Shown piece after piece: positions 33,701 to 47,012 of a DNA stretch of 64,000 nt. The stretch is taken from the NCBI GenBank assembly GCA_963070105.1, contig OY718806.1, positions 9,071,365-9,135,364 on the forward strand, in the 5' to 3' direction. The stretch's first letter is position 1. The number at the start of each line of letters is the position of its first letter. The notes below the pieces were generated by a model, which saw only the letters and a list, made by a program, of their open reading frames with translations, searched no databases and was not told the DNA's origin. Both the position numbers and the translations under genes were made by a program. Source of the DNA: Litomosoides sigmodontis (taxonomy: Eukaryota; Nematoda; Chromadorea; Rhabditida; Onchocercidae).

Positions 33701-34571
33701 AAAGTAAGTATGCAACAAACCTTATAACGAGCAACAATCCTGCCCAACAAGCGTACTTCAACACTGGGCACTGCATCATGTGTTTTGAACGCTTTACACT
33801 CCGATCGATGATCCTTCCATCCTAACGTTTGACACTTCTGGTCACAAAACATTCCTTTACGACACGCATGACAACGTCTATAATGAAATTTTCTTGAAGC
33901 TCACAATCGCTCTACGCTATGTTCATAATGACCAACAGTAGTGCTCCTTCCTACTGACCAAAATAAAACTCTTCGAATCAGAAGACTTCCATATCATTCA
34001 CGAATGGATGCTTGTAGCCCTACCAGATATTTTTCATTTATGAAACAAAAAAAAAAAACCAAAAAATTGTGAAGTGAGAAGGGAAGAAGTACAAGAGAAA
34101 AAAAAGAGAGAGAGGAAATTATTACTTAAGCGCGTCAGCCTTAGCAAGGCAATACCAGCATCTGCTTGATAACTGCTCATCATGAAGGGAATACGCGAAC
34201 GGATAGAAGTGAATCCTCAATGAGCTCTCATCATCATCGCATATCTCAATTCCTTTTGCTATTTTCTCATTCAATTCAACTTTCTCATTCTTTTCACCTC
34301 TTCCGCCATTACCACGTCTCATCGATTCATTCTAGAATTGCTAGTTTTCATTAAAAATTCAACAAAATTTGAGCACAATGATTACTATTCAATAATCCAC
34401 CCGTGCAATATTTGTCAATGAATAAATTCAAGCTAACTTAAATTCGAAATTGTTCAACGACAACAAAAAAAAAAAACCTACCTCGATGGATGTACTAGTA
34501 GTCTCGCTATGGATGGGTGATTGACGAGAACGATGACCACCTTTAGCATGACGATGAAACTTCTTCCTCAT
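30721..34571 (-). CDS. SMYD-family protein (MYND zinc finger + SET-type domain)
   Basis: SMYD proteins are lysine methyltransferases in which a MYND zinc finger interrupts the SET domain. Minus-strand exons in order: 34571-34482, 34331-34126, 33877-33721, 33578-33446, 33337-33213, 32813-32647, 32472-32355, 32088-31918, 31457-31359, 31131-30986, 30910-30721. They sum to 1602 nt (533 aa plus stop) with all phases consistent. The complete MYND set is C88, C91, C101, C104, C110, C114, H122, C126. DHSCRPNA (~251) and YYSYIDL correspond to the SET core, and FECHCARC (~308-315) to the post-SET cysteines. The C-terminal helical/TPR-like part resembles SMYD3. The usual N-terminal GRG-type SAM-binding motif is not visible, so activity is uncertain. 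The first exon is basic (MRKKFHRHAKGGHRSR). Convergent with the pump gene. Confidence 0.88.
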
Positions 34572-36250
<1,679 letters not shown>

Positions 36251-36254
36251 TTGA

Positions 36255-37080
36255 ATGATGTCGTTTTGAACTGATCTAAACCCACTGAGCTATATTTTGT
36301 AAATTAGATGAACTAGTTGTACAGTACGATTTCGAACTAAATTTCGCTAGCCTTTGTTATCAGGATGTAAACCTTTCGAACTGTTTCACACACCAAACCT
36401 GTATAACCGTACATCTTGAGCTAAACTTTTTGAATCATCCAGTTTTGAACTAAGCTCATTCATTAACTATGCATCGTTAAACTATGCCTATGTCTATCGA
36501 ACTATGTTGATTGAACTAAACCCATTGAACTGTTATATCGCTATTAACTCTTTTACACTATGCCATGTTGAATTGATTTTATTGAACTGTATATTCTTGA
36601 ATAAAGCACTCCAAGCAACACAATCTAAATTGAACCAAACCTATTAAACTACACGGTTTTGGGTCGAATCCTTTAGTACGCTAAGCTTTAAGCTAAGCAA
36701 TTTTATACAATACAATTTTGAAGTTTTGCTAGCCTATTGAACTGTGCCATTTTGTACCAAATTCTTCACACTACGATATCTTTAATCAAAATTTGTTAAA
36801 CTATAACATTTCGAGCCAGGCATTTCTAAACAATACAATCTTGAATTGAACCCCGTCGAACTATACAATTTTGAACTAAACCCGTTGAGCCATATCATTC
36901 CGAACTAAACTCATTAAACCACATCACTTTCACCAAAGCCCTTCACATGTCACCTTACAAGCAAGAAACTTTCTGAGCTACGCCACTAGAACTAAGCATT
37001 TTAAGTAATTTAATCTTCAGTTCATTGACTTAAACTCCCTGAAACTGTGCGATTTTGAACTATGTACTAAGTCCCTTCGT
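36255..37080. repeat. Degenerate ~29-bp tandem repeat upstream of the MAP2K gene
   Basis: A unit with core GAACTAAACCCATTGAACTA recurs with many substitutions across about 0.8 kb. Three adjacent units near 36840-36930 are each 29 nt: CTTGAATTGAACCCC..., TTTTGAACTAAACCC... and TTCCGAACTAAACTC.... Similar words occur from about 36258 (TTTTGAACTGATCTAAACCC) to 37065. Copies are diverged, so this is an old array. Confidence 0.75.
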
Positions 37081-37151
37081 TGGCATCAGACTGAAACCGA
37101 ACCATGACATTCATATTCAACCCATTCCTCCCAGTAATTGCCGATTATTCT

Positions 37152-37160
37152 TTTCCAGAA
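37152..37160 (+). promoter_or_regulatory. Candidate spliced-leader acceptor of the MAP2K gene
   Basis: TTTTCCAG ends at 37158, two bases before the ATG at 37161. No coding exon upstream was found and the first exon encodes a plausible N-terminus. In nematodes this spacing is typical of SL trans-splicing. A cis-spliced non-coding exon upstream would look the same. Confidence 0.4.
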
Positions 37161-40100
37161 ATGTTTTCTGGAAAGTGTGTTACAAAGGATGAATTGGCAG
37201 ATGAAATGGAATTGGGTGATGCACAGATGGTTCCCGATGGAGCTAAAGATGTCGAGAAAATCTCACATATGTAAGACAGTTTTTTTGTCTATTCTTCACA
37301 TGTAGAACAGATAAACCTGAAAATGCTAGGGAATGTTAATTTTTAGAAATTACTCATATTTTGGATGAAAGGCAATCGTAGTTAATTTGATAAAATAGAG
37401 GTCATTTGAAATTAAACTGTATTTTACAGGGGTTTTATTCGGATGTTCATTTCTGGTAGGTTACGATTTCCAAAAGAGCCAAAGGAATATTGCTTCGGTT
37501 ATGAGGTATTCTTTTCTTGTTGTAAAATATGTAGCGGTTGGAATTTTTCTAAAAAATACAACAGCTAGACAGATTTCCGGAAAGTGTTTTTCTTCATTCC
37601 GGTTCTAGGTTATTTGTTTTTGGTCCTGTAAAGGAATATATGTAATGTAAGTTTTGTAATAAGTTTGATTCATAGTCTGCTGAATGTTTCAGCTTTTAAA
37701 AATATAAAGCATTCATGAATTTCAAAATCAGGTAACATTGGATGACCACGTTTACGGGTTATTGTGTTATAGGATTTGACAGATCTTGGATCAATCGGTG
37801 AAGGTGCTTACGGTCGTGTAAATAAAATGCGGCACAATGAAACCGGTAGATATATGGCAGTTAAGGTGCTTATGATTAGTTTTAACTCAAATAATGCACG
37901 AAGTATTCTTGTTTAGCTCATAAAAAAACTTTATTTGGATTTGAACGTTTTGCTTAATTGATTAATTAATTACTTTTTCCTTTCAGAAAGTTCGCATAAT
38001 TTCGGACAAAAATGATGATGGCGAGGCAAATCGTTCGATGAAACGCCTAAGACAAGAAGTTGATGCAATTAAAAAAGCTTCAGACTGTTCTCAAGTTGTA
38101 ACTTTCTATGGCCTTACATTTCATGAGGTTAATTTATGTTACGAATTAGAAATGTTGATTTCCAAGAATTTGCAATTTAACATTCTAGCAAATAGATAGT
38201 TTTCATTTTTTTGGTTAATTTCGAGCACGTTTTTGACTGTTTAGTTTTTGCTAAAAGAATGTTAAATTTTTTTAAAAAGAATGTTAAATTTTTGCTAGAA
38301 TGTTAACTTTTAAATAATACGAGTGGAAATTCGTTGATAAAATCATGAACTAGGAGAAGAAAATTTGGGAGTAATTTGGGATCATATTTTCTCTTTTCCT
38401 TTTCCAGTTTGCAAATTCTTTTAAATAATGTATGTCTCAAGAGTTTTATCTCTAAAAGATCACAATTATTTTAGGGTGATTGTTTGGTTTGTATGGAATT
38501 AATGGATATATCACTGGAGAATTTGTACAAGATCGTTCATGCTCATACTTGTGGCGTTTTTGACGAACGTATACTTGGACACGTCGCTGTATCGGTGTAT
38601 TATTGTATCTATTTTAGTTGACTATTCAAAAATTCAAACTAGTCAATTAATTAACTAATTATCATTTAATCAAAGTGGCAAATACGTGGCAAAATGTTAA
38701 TTTATCTGTTATTTATATAGCATAATAATATGTGAGAATATTTTCTTATTAAAATATTTTCATATAATAATATGTGAGAATATTTCATAAATGAGTATTA
38801 CCGACTATTCAAAGAAATTAGAAGTTCTCTGAAATACTTTCGAATGATTTACACATTCTTTTTTCCTTCCTTCTCTCTCTCCCTCCCTTCTGTTTTTCAA
38901 ATGACTTCACAATAGTATGTGTTCAATTGTATTATTTCAGATTCTTAAAGCATTAAATCATCTAAAAAATGAAATTAAAATTATTCATCGAGGTACGATT
39001 TTCTATAGTTTATTGTACTAGAACTATTTTAGCGTGATAATTGTATGATTGAAAGAATTTTGATTGCTAACTGGTTATAATTGTCTATTTTATCAAAATC
39101 CAATGGGATTTCAGGAATTAGCATTTGTGATGATGGGTAGGATTTGCCTTAAAGGCAGTATTTATAGATAATGATGCTATATGTTCGTCTGATGAGATAG
39201 ATTAATGAGCAAATTAACTAGTATGGAAGAATGTATAAAATCTTAACGAATAAAAGTAAATTACTTAGAAATTAGTATGTTATATTTTAGATGTAAAACC
39301 ATCCAATATATTGCTAAATTTACGAGGTAATATCAAACTTTGTGATTTTGGAATATCTGGCTATTTAATAAATTCAGTGGCACAAACACGTGAAGCAGGA
39401 TGTCGACCATATATGGCAGTTAGTTTTCGTACCTTTTACAAGCAATTTATACATTAGTGGATAATTTTACGAAAATTTTAATTTATGACTAAATTGTAAT
39501 AAAATTGTTTTTGGCCAAATTTCCATTGCAAAACTATTGATTGGTCTGATTACAGCCTGAAAGATTGCTTACAAATGCTGCATACGATATACGTTCTGAT
39601 GTTTGGAGCCTTGGAATTACACTGGTAAAGCAAATTTTAGGTTTTATCTTGATAAGGAAATAGGTGTTTTTTTTTTAATAATTTATCAAAAATCATTAAT
39701 TATCAACTTATTAATGTAATGTAAGATTGAATAATTTTCTGTCATTTTAATTGTTGACCTCGATTATCAGTGTTTTCATTCATCAACTTTCATTAATGTT
39801 AATGAAGCCTTTCTCTTTTTTAACAGCAAGAAGTGGCTCTTGGTGTGTTTCCATATCCAAGATTTAATGAAAATGAACTTTTTGTGCAACTTCAACAGGT
39901 CGTTTATGGAGACGCGCCAATAATGGGTCCATCGGATGTGTATTCAATAAGAACTGTTCAGTTTATCAATTCGTGGTGAGAATATTTCTAGATTTCTGGA
40001 AGATAATTATCAGCGTTAATTAAAATTTTAGTTATTTTTTTAATGAAATATAATGGATATTTGTTTTCAAGCCTTGTCAAAGAAACAGAAGCTCGACCAA

Positions 40101-40222
40101 ATTATGACATGCTTATGGAGATGGAATTTTTCAAATATTATGATAGTTTAAATGGCACTTTGGAATATGTTGCAAATTATGTACAGCAAGCGTTAAATTT
40201 TCAAAAACAAAATAATTTATAG
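37161..40222 (+). CDS. MAP kinase kinase, MKK4-like (dual-specificity kinase)
   Basis: MAP2Ks phosphorylate the TxY loop of JNK/p38-type MAP kinases in the cytoplasm. Exons: 37161-37270, 37430-37505, 37773-37865, 37987-38127, 38475-38594, 38941-38992, 39291-39418, 39556-39624, 39827-39975, 40072-40222. They total 1089 nt (362 aa plus TAG). Kinase landmarks: GEGAYGRV glycine loop (71-78), AVK with Lys93, [13 protein letters not shown] (Asp198), CDFG (Asp216), activation loop S226-x-A-x-T230, [11 protein letters not shown] and [13 protein letters not shown]. The [14 protein letters not shown] form matches MKK4 better than MKK3/6 (AGCKPYMAPER) or MKK7 (AGCAAYMAPER). The N-terminus (~62 aa) is short and shows no clear MAPK docking site. 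The exact orthologue (mkk-4 or sek-1 type) is not settled. Confidence 0.93.
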
Positions 40223-41246
40223 TTTGTTTTTTATGACATGTGATTTTGTAAATTTAGTTGAATGTTGTTTTCATTTGTTTGTGACATATTATTGTATTCT
40301 TGTTTTTTTGTTTGTTTGGAACGCCTTCATTGCCTTTCTTTCTATCACCATTGCTTTCAATAGAATTAAATGAGGCAAACTTTATTTTCCTGTAAACTTA
40401 TTCGTGATTTACTAGCATTATTCGTAATTTATTAGCATTTGCTCCTGCCATCCTTACCAATCATTTTCAATATATCAATTATTTTGATTAGGTCTTACTT
40501 TAATTGTATGGAAAAAATTAATTTCGTTGAATATTAATATTTAGTGAAATTAATTATTCATGTTCGATTTGCATGGATACCATTTGGAAGTTTTACAAAT
40601 TACTCTAAATTTCGCAATCCTCATTTATATTTTCTGCATCGACATCAGTTCTTTAACGCTGAGAGAAATACTGGAATTTAAAATTCAAATTCTAAATCTC
40701 AACATCATAGTTGCTATGCTTAAAAAACATAAATATTCATTGGGAAAGGATTTTTATTTCCCTTTCAATTTACCGTTGTTATAAGAATTTTTGCCCTGTT
40801 AATTGAAAGTATAATCTACAATTACGATGCGTTACACTCAAAGATAGTTTTGCGCTAAAAAACTTTGTTGATTACCATATTTATTTCAAAAAACAAAAGA
40901 AAACATACCTCATAATCTAACAGTTAGGAATCAATTTGATTTTTTTGTTTGAAATCAGTTTCATTTATTATAATTCTTTTTGAAAGAATGCTCCAAATCT
41001 TTCATCAAACGGGCATGTTAATTTTATCACTTTAAAAATTTTGCCAAAATGCAATGGCTAAAAATTTTAACCAAAATTATTTCCTTTTTTTAAAAAAAAA
41101 AAAAGAAGTACAGCAATCATACTCATTAACGCAATTTACGAATGAATGAAATGATAGTCAGGAAGAGAGAGAGAAAAAAAATGAAATGTACAATATATTC
41201 ATAATCGATGAAGATTATATAAATTAAGTTCAATAAAATTTAAATA
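40223..41246. other. Intergenic region between convergent MAP2K and GPCR genes
   Basis: Holds the 3' ends of both transcripts. ATTAAA near 40365 is a weak candidate poly(A) signal for the kinase. No gene recognised. Confidence 0.4.
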
Positions 41247-44200
41247 TTATAACTTATTATGACGTCTTCTAACCCAACGATTAAAACCAGCGAATTTTGG
41301 ACACAAAATTCTTGCAAATGCTTGACGAAATTCCAAATTTAATATACCATAGAGAAATGGATTGAGCGATGAGTTAATGTAACCGAGCCATACAAATGCT
41401 TGCATGATCTGTAATTGAATTTAAATTTATTAGAATAACTATATGTTCTAAAAAATTAACCAATGATAGTAAAATAAAACTAAAATTGTAAAAAATTTCT
41501 CAATGAATTTTTTTGCTAAATAACCAAAGGAAATGAATTTAAGCAAAAAATTTTTCCATCCCCATCATTAACTCACTGTTTTGAATGAACAATTTAGTTA
41601 ATTTTAACCTTTTCTAGAATATCTCATTATTGTTGTCGCTTTTAACCAAAAAAAAAAACGAAAGTGAAGAGGAAAAAAAAAAACTTCACTCAACGTTTAA
41701 ACACGTTTCATTTAACACGTTAAACTTCATTAGCAAATTTTAAATAGAAATTAATAATAAATAATCAACCTTTGGATGAATGTAGCACGAATTACAAAAT
41801 GGCAATAGAACATATGCTGAAAAGAATGGAAGCCAACAAAATGAAAAAACAAAAATAATAACAGCGATTGTTTTAGCCGCACGTTTTTCCTTCGATACGC
41901 TAATTTGCGCACGTTGCATTACAGCGCTTGCAGTTTGATCCTTTAAAAAATTTTTTTCAAAAAAAGAAATTGTTTTTCATTATGCAAAGTAACAGTCTAA
42001 AGTTTTTTTTTCCTAATTCAATGAGTAATTCATTCCATCAATTAATCAATTAGTGGATTTTTGTTCAAGCAGAAAAAGATTCAAAACATTTACTGTATTA
42101 TTATTATTATTAATTTTATTTTACTTTATTTTTGTTCCTCATCATTTGCGAATGATGTCAATTATAATGAATATATGAAAGGAACTAAATTAATTGTTTT
42201 TTCTCACAATAACACTAAATAATGCAACCGAAATTTTTTATAAAATTATTAATAACCGTTCTTTCATTGTTTAGTATTTTTACAGTAAATCGTAAAGTGC
42301 TAGATAAAGTATCATCGTTATAACTGCTTCGTTGAACAGGCTGAAGAACAAATAGATTTTTTGATTTTCTAAAATTTTACTGTTTTCCTTCCTCTTCCTT
42401 TTCTCTCCAATTTCTGATCTTGCTTTTTTTTCATCTAATTAATTACTGGAACGCTTATAAAATTTGCATGTGAATATGCGATTTTCTTATTGGTCATTGT
42501 TTTGACAATTTGATACTTCATTTTACATTATTTTTAATTTAACACAATTTAGCATTAATATGATTTTTATGAAATTTATTTCACCGATAATTACATGCTA
42601 TTTTGTGAACAGTATTAATAATTAAATTTTTTTTCGTTTTTTAAAAAATTTTTCTTTTATTTGCTTTTTTTTTCTTCAAATTGTATCAATTTTTAGTAAC
42701 AATACCGTTTCACGCAGTCCACTATAATTATCAAGAGAAACAGGAAGTGTATTATCGAGTACTTGGAGACTATTTTTACATATGTCTGATCGTTTTGAAA
42801 ATTTGTTTCCACCAGATAGAGCACTTCGACCTGAATATGAATGCTACTCATAATATTTTGCTAACAATTGTTGCGGTATGAAGTAATTTCATGCAAAAAT
42901 TATATAAATAAAGAAAAAAAAACCTAAATTCCGGTAGATTTAAATATTTAGAAAATTTTTTCATTTGAAAATTCTCTAATTGTCTTTAAATTTAGCTATT
43001 TGAAGTAAATTTAAAAATAAACAAACAAACTCCAATTTTTCCTGATTCGTTTTCGTGCGGCAAGAAATATTTTAATGTAAACAATAACCATTACAACAAG
43101 AGGCACAAAAAATGAACCACTGGCTGAGTAAACAACGAATGCCTTTTCAGTTGTTAATTCACAATGACTTTTTAAACTTTCACTGGACCAGTCATTCCAA
43201 CCAATTACTGGTGGCACACTGATGCATGCACTTGCTAGCCAAACCTGTAAGCAATAAATTTCATAACTCATTAACAGCGGTTAATTTCACCTCATGTTTT
43301 GAAAAAATAAAACTTTTGAATACAAAAATTGAAGCAAAGGAATAGAAGTGAAGAAGACAAACGAGGAAATGAAACAATCGCAGTAATTTTATGAATTTGA
43401 AGAAAATGATATTTGAATTTAACAATTAGCACATGTGATGCTGTGCAACTGTTGTAAAAAATGATCTAAAGTAATAACAATCACAAAAGAGGAGAGAGAA
43501 TGAAATATCACTAAGATTGATTTGAAATTACTAATTTACCACTGATCACTTAGTCTCATTTAATAAATTAGCAGAAAAAAAAATGATTGATTGAAGCAGT
43601 GATATACCACAGCAATTGTTCGACAAACAAATTTTAGTGTTCTTTTATGAACATAATTAATTGGATCATGAATGGCCCAGTAACGATCCAATGCAATTGC
43701 ACAAAGATTTAGAATTGACGATGTACAGAGCATTATATCAGCTGTTGTGAATATATAGCATAAGGTCATTCCTAATAACCATCGTCCATCTGAAATATAT
43801 CTGGCATTCACTGCAGAATTACTGCACTTTAAGATTAACATTAGTGCTATTTATGCTTTTATAGCTGCTTGATAATAACACCAGTAATATATTATTGTTG
43901 TTACTATTTATTTTTTAGTATTACTAAGTTATCATCATCATCACCAAAGAAAGAAAGAAGGAAAGAAAGAAACAAAGAAAGGAACAAACAAACAAATGAG
44001 CAAAAAGTTGTAATAATGATGGAGGGGATAACTGGAAAAAAAAATTCTTTATTTAATTAATTCATGTGCATCCAGAAGGACTTATAGATGTCCATACTAA
44101 CTTGTTATATATCAAATATTCACTTTATCATTAAATTCATCTGTCATTCCTTATTGCTACTAAAATCACTCAATTTTTACTACTGTTTAATTTAGAATCG

Positions 44201-46590
44201 AAATAATCAATGAAAGCTATTACCGCTGCTTATCATCATCATCACCGTCATCCCTTCATTTAATTCAAATATTTCTTCGCTTCAGATATTTAATTGTCGA
44301 TACATTCGCTACATTTGCAAAAATTGTGTAATTAAATTGTGCAACTTATTTAGATTTGAAATATTGAAACCGAATTTAACGAATGTTCGTACGATCAGTC
44401 TCCTAGTGCAATCTTCCCCTTTTCCCTTCCCATTTTTCATATCTCCTAAAAATAAGCTATCAATTGCTTTTATGACGTATTTATGAAATGAAATACTTCT
44501 TCATTAAAAGTAATACTTCGTTGTGTAACATGTTGATCTAGCCATGCGACGACATACAGGTAGGTAGAGGTTACCTAATTCATATAAGCATTATTATTCA
44601 TTTTATTTTTGAATGAATGTCATACGAAGAAGACAGTAGAGTCCATAATTTCCACTCTTTTTTTTTTGAACTGTCAACCATTACCTAATGCTACGTGTTC
44701 CTAAGCGTAGATTTAGCCTAGGCTAGGTTTTCCTCCCTCCCTTTTCTTTTTAAAAACTGTTCAAACAGTACAAATCAATGAAGGTTTTGCTAATATCTGA
44801 AAGATTTTATCAACTAGTTCATCATTTATGCTATAATTAGCAAATCACTGAAAGAACAAATAGTGAAAAAGTAAGCCGACAATAAAAAGGAAGCGAAAGG
44901 AGGTGTGTTTTAAAGTCATTGATTGGCCTTTCTTTTCCTGGAAATTATAGCTAAACATTAAAGAGAACGAAGAAATGACTACTGTAAAACTGTGTTTTAC
45001 AGTAGTCATTTCTTCGTTACCTGTAAAACTATTCTTTTTTTAAAGCAACTAAAGATTATTGTAATTGGAAAAGAGGAAAAAGTTGCAAAAACATTTAACT
45101 AAAACATTGAATAATAATCAGGTAAGGAAATTTAATCGAGAATTCAATTAAATAGAATAAATGAATGGAATTTGTTTGCAAAGAAGGGAAAAAAAAAACT
45201 GGCCGATTATCAACAACTACTGGTTGTGCTAACACATCAAAAATTGTTACGTAATGTTTTTTTTTCTCGTTTTCTTTTGTGAAAAGGCGAAAAAAAACAT
45301 AACAGCAAAAAATTGTTGTTTAATTATAAATTGCAAATTTAAAATGATATCTAAAGATAAACAATCTTACCGGCAATAAATTTTACAACATGAAGTGGCA
45401 TAACAAATGCTGCAACACATAAATCCGACGCTGCTAGAGAAACCAAAAAATAATTTTGCACCTTCTTCAATGGACGATAAGTGAACACGGAAATAACGAC
45501 CAGTGAATTTCCCACAATTGTTGTCATAATTATTATCTGTAATGTTGTATGATTAAATTAGACTATTTAGCAAATATAGCAAACTACAGTAATGCTAGTT
45601 TTTTTTTTTACAATAAAAGAATTTTCTCCAAAAATAGAATAATGTCTTTCTTTCCTATTTTCTTTTTGTTGAAAAAAAAAATCTGAATTTAAAATAATAA
45701 AATTCACGCAATACTTCAAAATTTTGGCTTTTCTTCCTTTCTCCTTTTTCCCTCTCTGTCTCTCTTTCTCTCTCGCTAAAAAAAAAATCCTTTTGTATTA
45801 AAAATGAACGAATGGAAATATTTTTTCGATTACTCAATTTAAAATGTTTTCTGATAATAACAAGGGGAATTATTTGACAATAGCATTTTGCACAACTGTT
45901 TAGCAATAAATATATCAGTGGGATAAATGGGTTATCTATGTGGAAGTGTAAATTCATAAACTTAATTAAATTTTTTTAATCATCAACTGCTTAGCCCTAC
46001 AAGAGGAAGGACTAATTTAAACCATTTGCATTCTTTTTTATTTTCTCATCTTCACTCATCTTACATGTGCGTATATTAATTGTTTCTCTTAAAAATTATA
46101 ATTTTAATAAATGTTTCAATAATTTAGTGAAAACATAAAAGCTACATTGAAATTCAAATCAAAAATCTTTCAATTGCGTTCTTTTGTAAATAAAAATCAT
46201 CACATGTATTTTAATTATTAAATCTAAAATTTTTTTTTTGTATACTCAGTACAATTTCCTTTTTTGCTTTCATTTCTTTTCTTATCGAATGTATTTTGCA
46301 TTGGAAAAAAAACCATAATTTTATGTTAAAAAAATAAAAGAAAAAAAATTTACGCATAAAGATATGCGTACGCACGCGCATAATAATTAACTAACCACAT
46401 ATGTAACAGTTCCAATAATTAGTTCAGCAACTGGAAGATTTCTGGAATCAGAGAATGTACGATCGAGCGGTTGCATTTGATGAAATGAACGAATGCTGCA
46501 CTGTGAATCAGAATCATTAATATTTAAATTAATAATAGAGGAATTCAGAAATTTTTCTTGAAATGATAGTATTTTAGAAATAACCATCAT
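41247..46590 (-). CDS. Biogenic-amine GPCR, tyramine/octopamine receptor type
   Basis: A class A rhodopsin-like receptor expected to bind an amine at the cell surface and signal through G proteins. Minus-strand exons: 46590-46396, 45536-45371, 43789-43608, 43244-43023, 42340-42284, 41940-41770, 41408-41247. They total 1155 nt (384 aa plus TAA). The N-terminus has NSS and NDS sequons. Landmarks: GNSLVV (TM1), LAASD (TM2), C131-C209 disulfide pair, amine-binding Asp138 in TM3, DRY 155-157, [11 protein letters not shown]5 serines S221 and S225 before P229, CWLP (309-312) and NPFLY (347-351). The wording of TM3-TM5 is closest to invertebrate tyramine/octopamine receptors. The third intracellular loop is short, and its donor (43022) is the least certain junction. 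No terminal Cys-rich tail is seen. Convergent with the MAP2K gene. Confidence 0.9.
44966..45018. repeat. 53-bp perfect palindrome (25-bp arms, 3-nt spacer) in a GPCR intron
   Basis: The left arm starts AACGAAGAAATGACTACTGT, the spacer is TGT and the right arm ends ACAGTAGTCATTTCTTCGTT. It lies in the 1.6-kb intron between exons 2 and 3 of the receptor gene. Confidence 0.95.
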
Positions 46591-46976
46591 TCACTAATAA
46601 TTGCTATTGCTGGTGTTGTTACTGCTACTGTTATCACTGTAATCAATCTTTAATAAAAGAAAAAATTCTTCCTCTCACATAATTCAATAATTAAATTTAA
46701 TAATAATAATTAATAATTTAATAATAATAATAGTAATAAATAACAATAACGATAAATAATAAATAGTAAAACAGTTATAGTATTTCACATTATTTATTCA
46801 TTTTTCACATAATAAATGCTGCAGCATAAAATCACTGTTAATTCATCTCTTGCAATTTCTATAAATATATATACGAATCGATGAGTTGTATAGCACAAAA
46901 TCGATCTGCCTAATATGAAAGATAAATTCCTTCACATACGTGCACGCATGTAACTTTTTCTTCTCCCTTGCAATTA

Positions 46977-47012
<36 letters not shown>

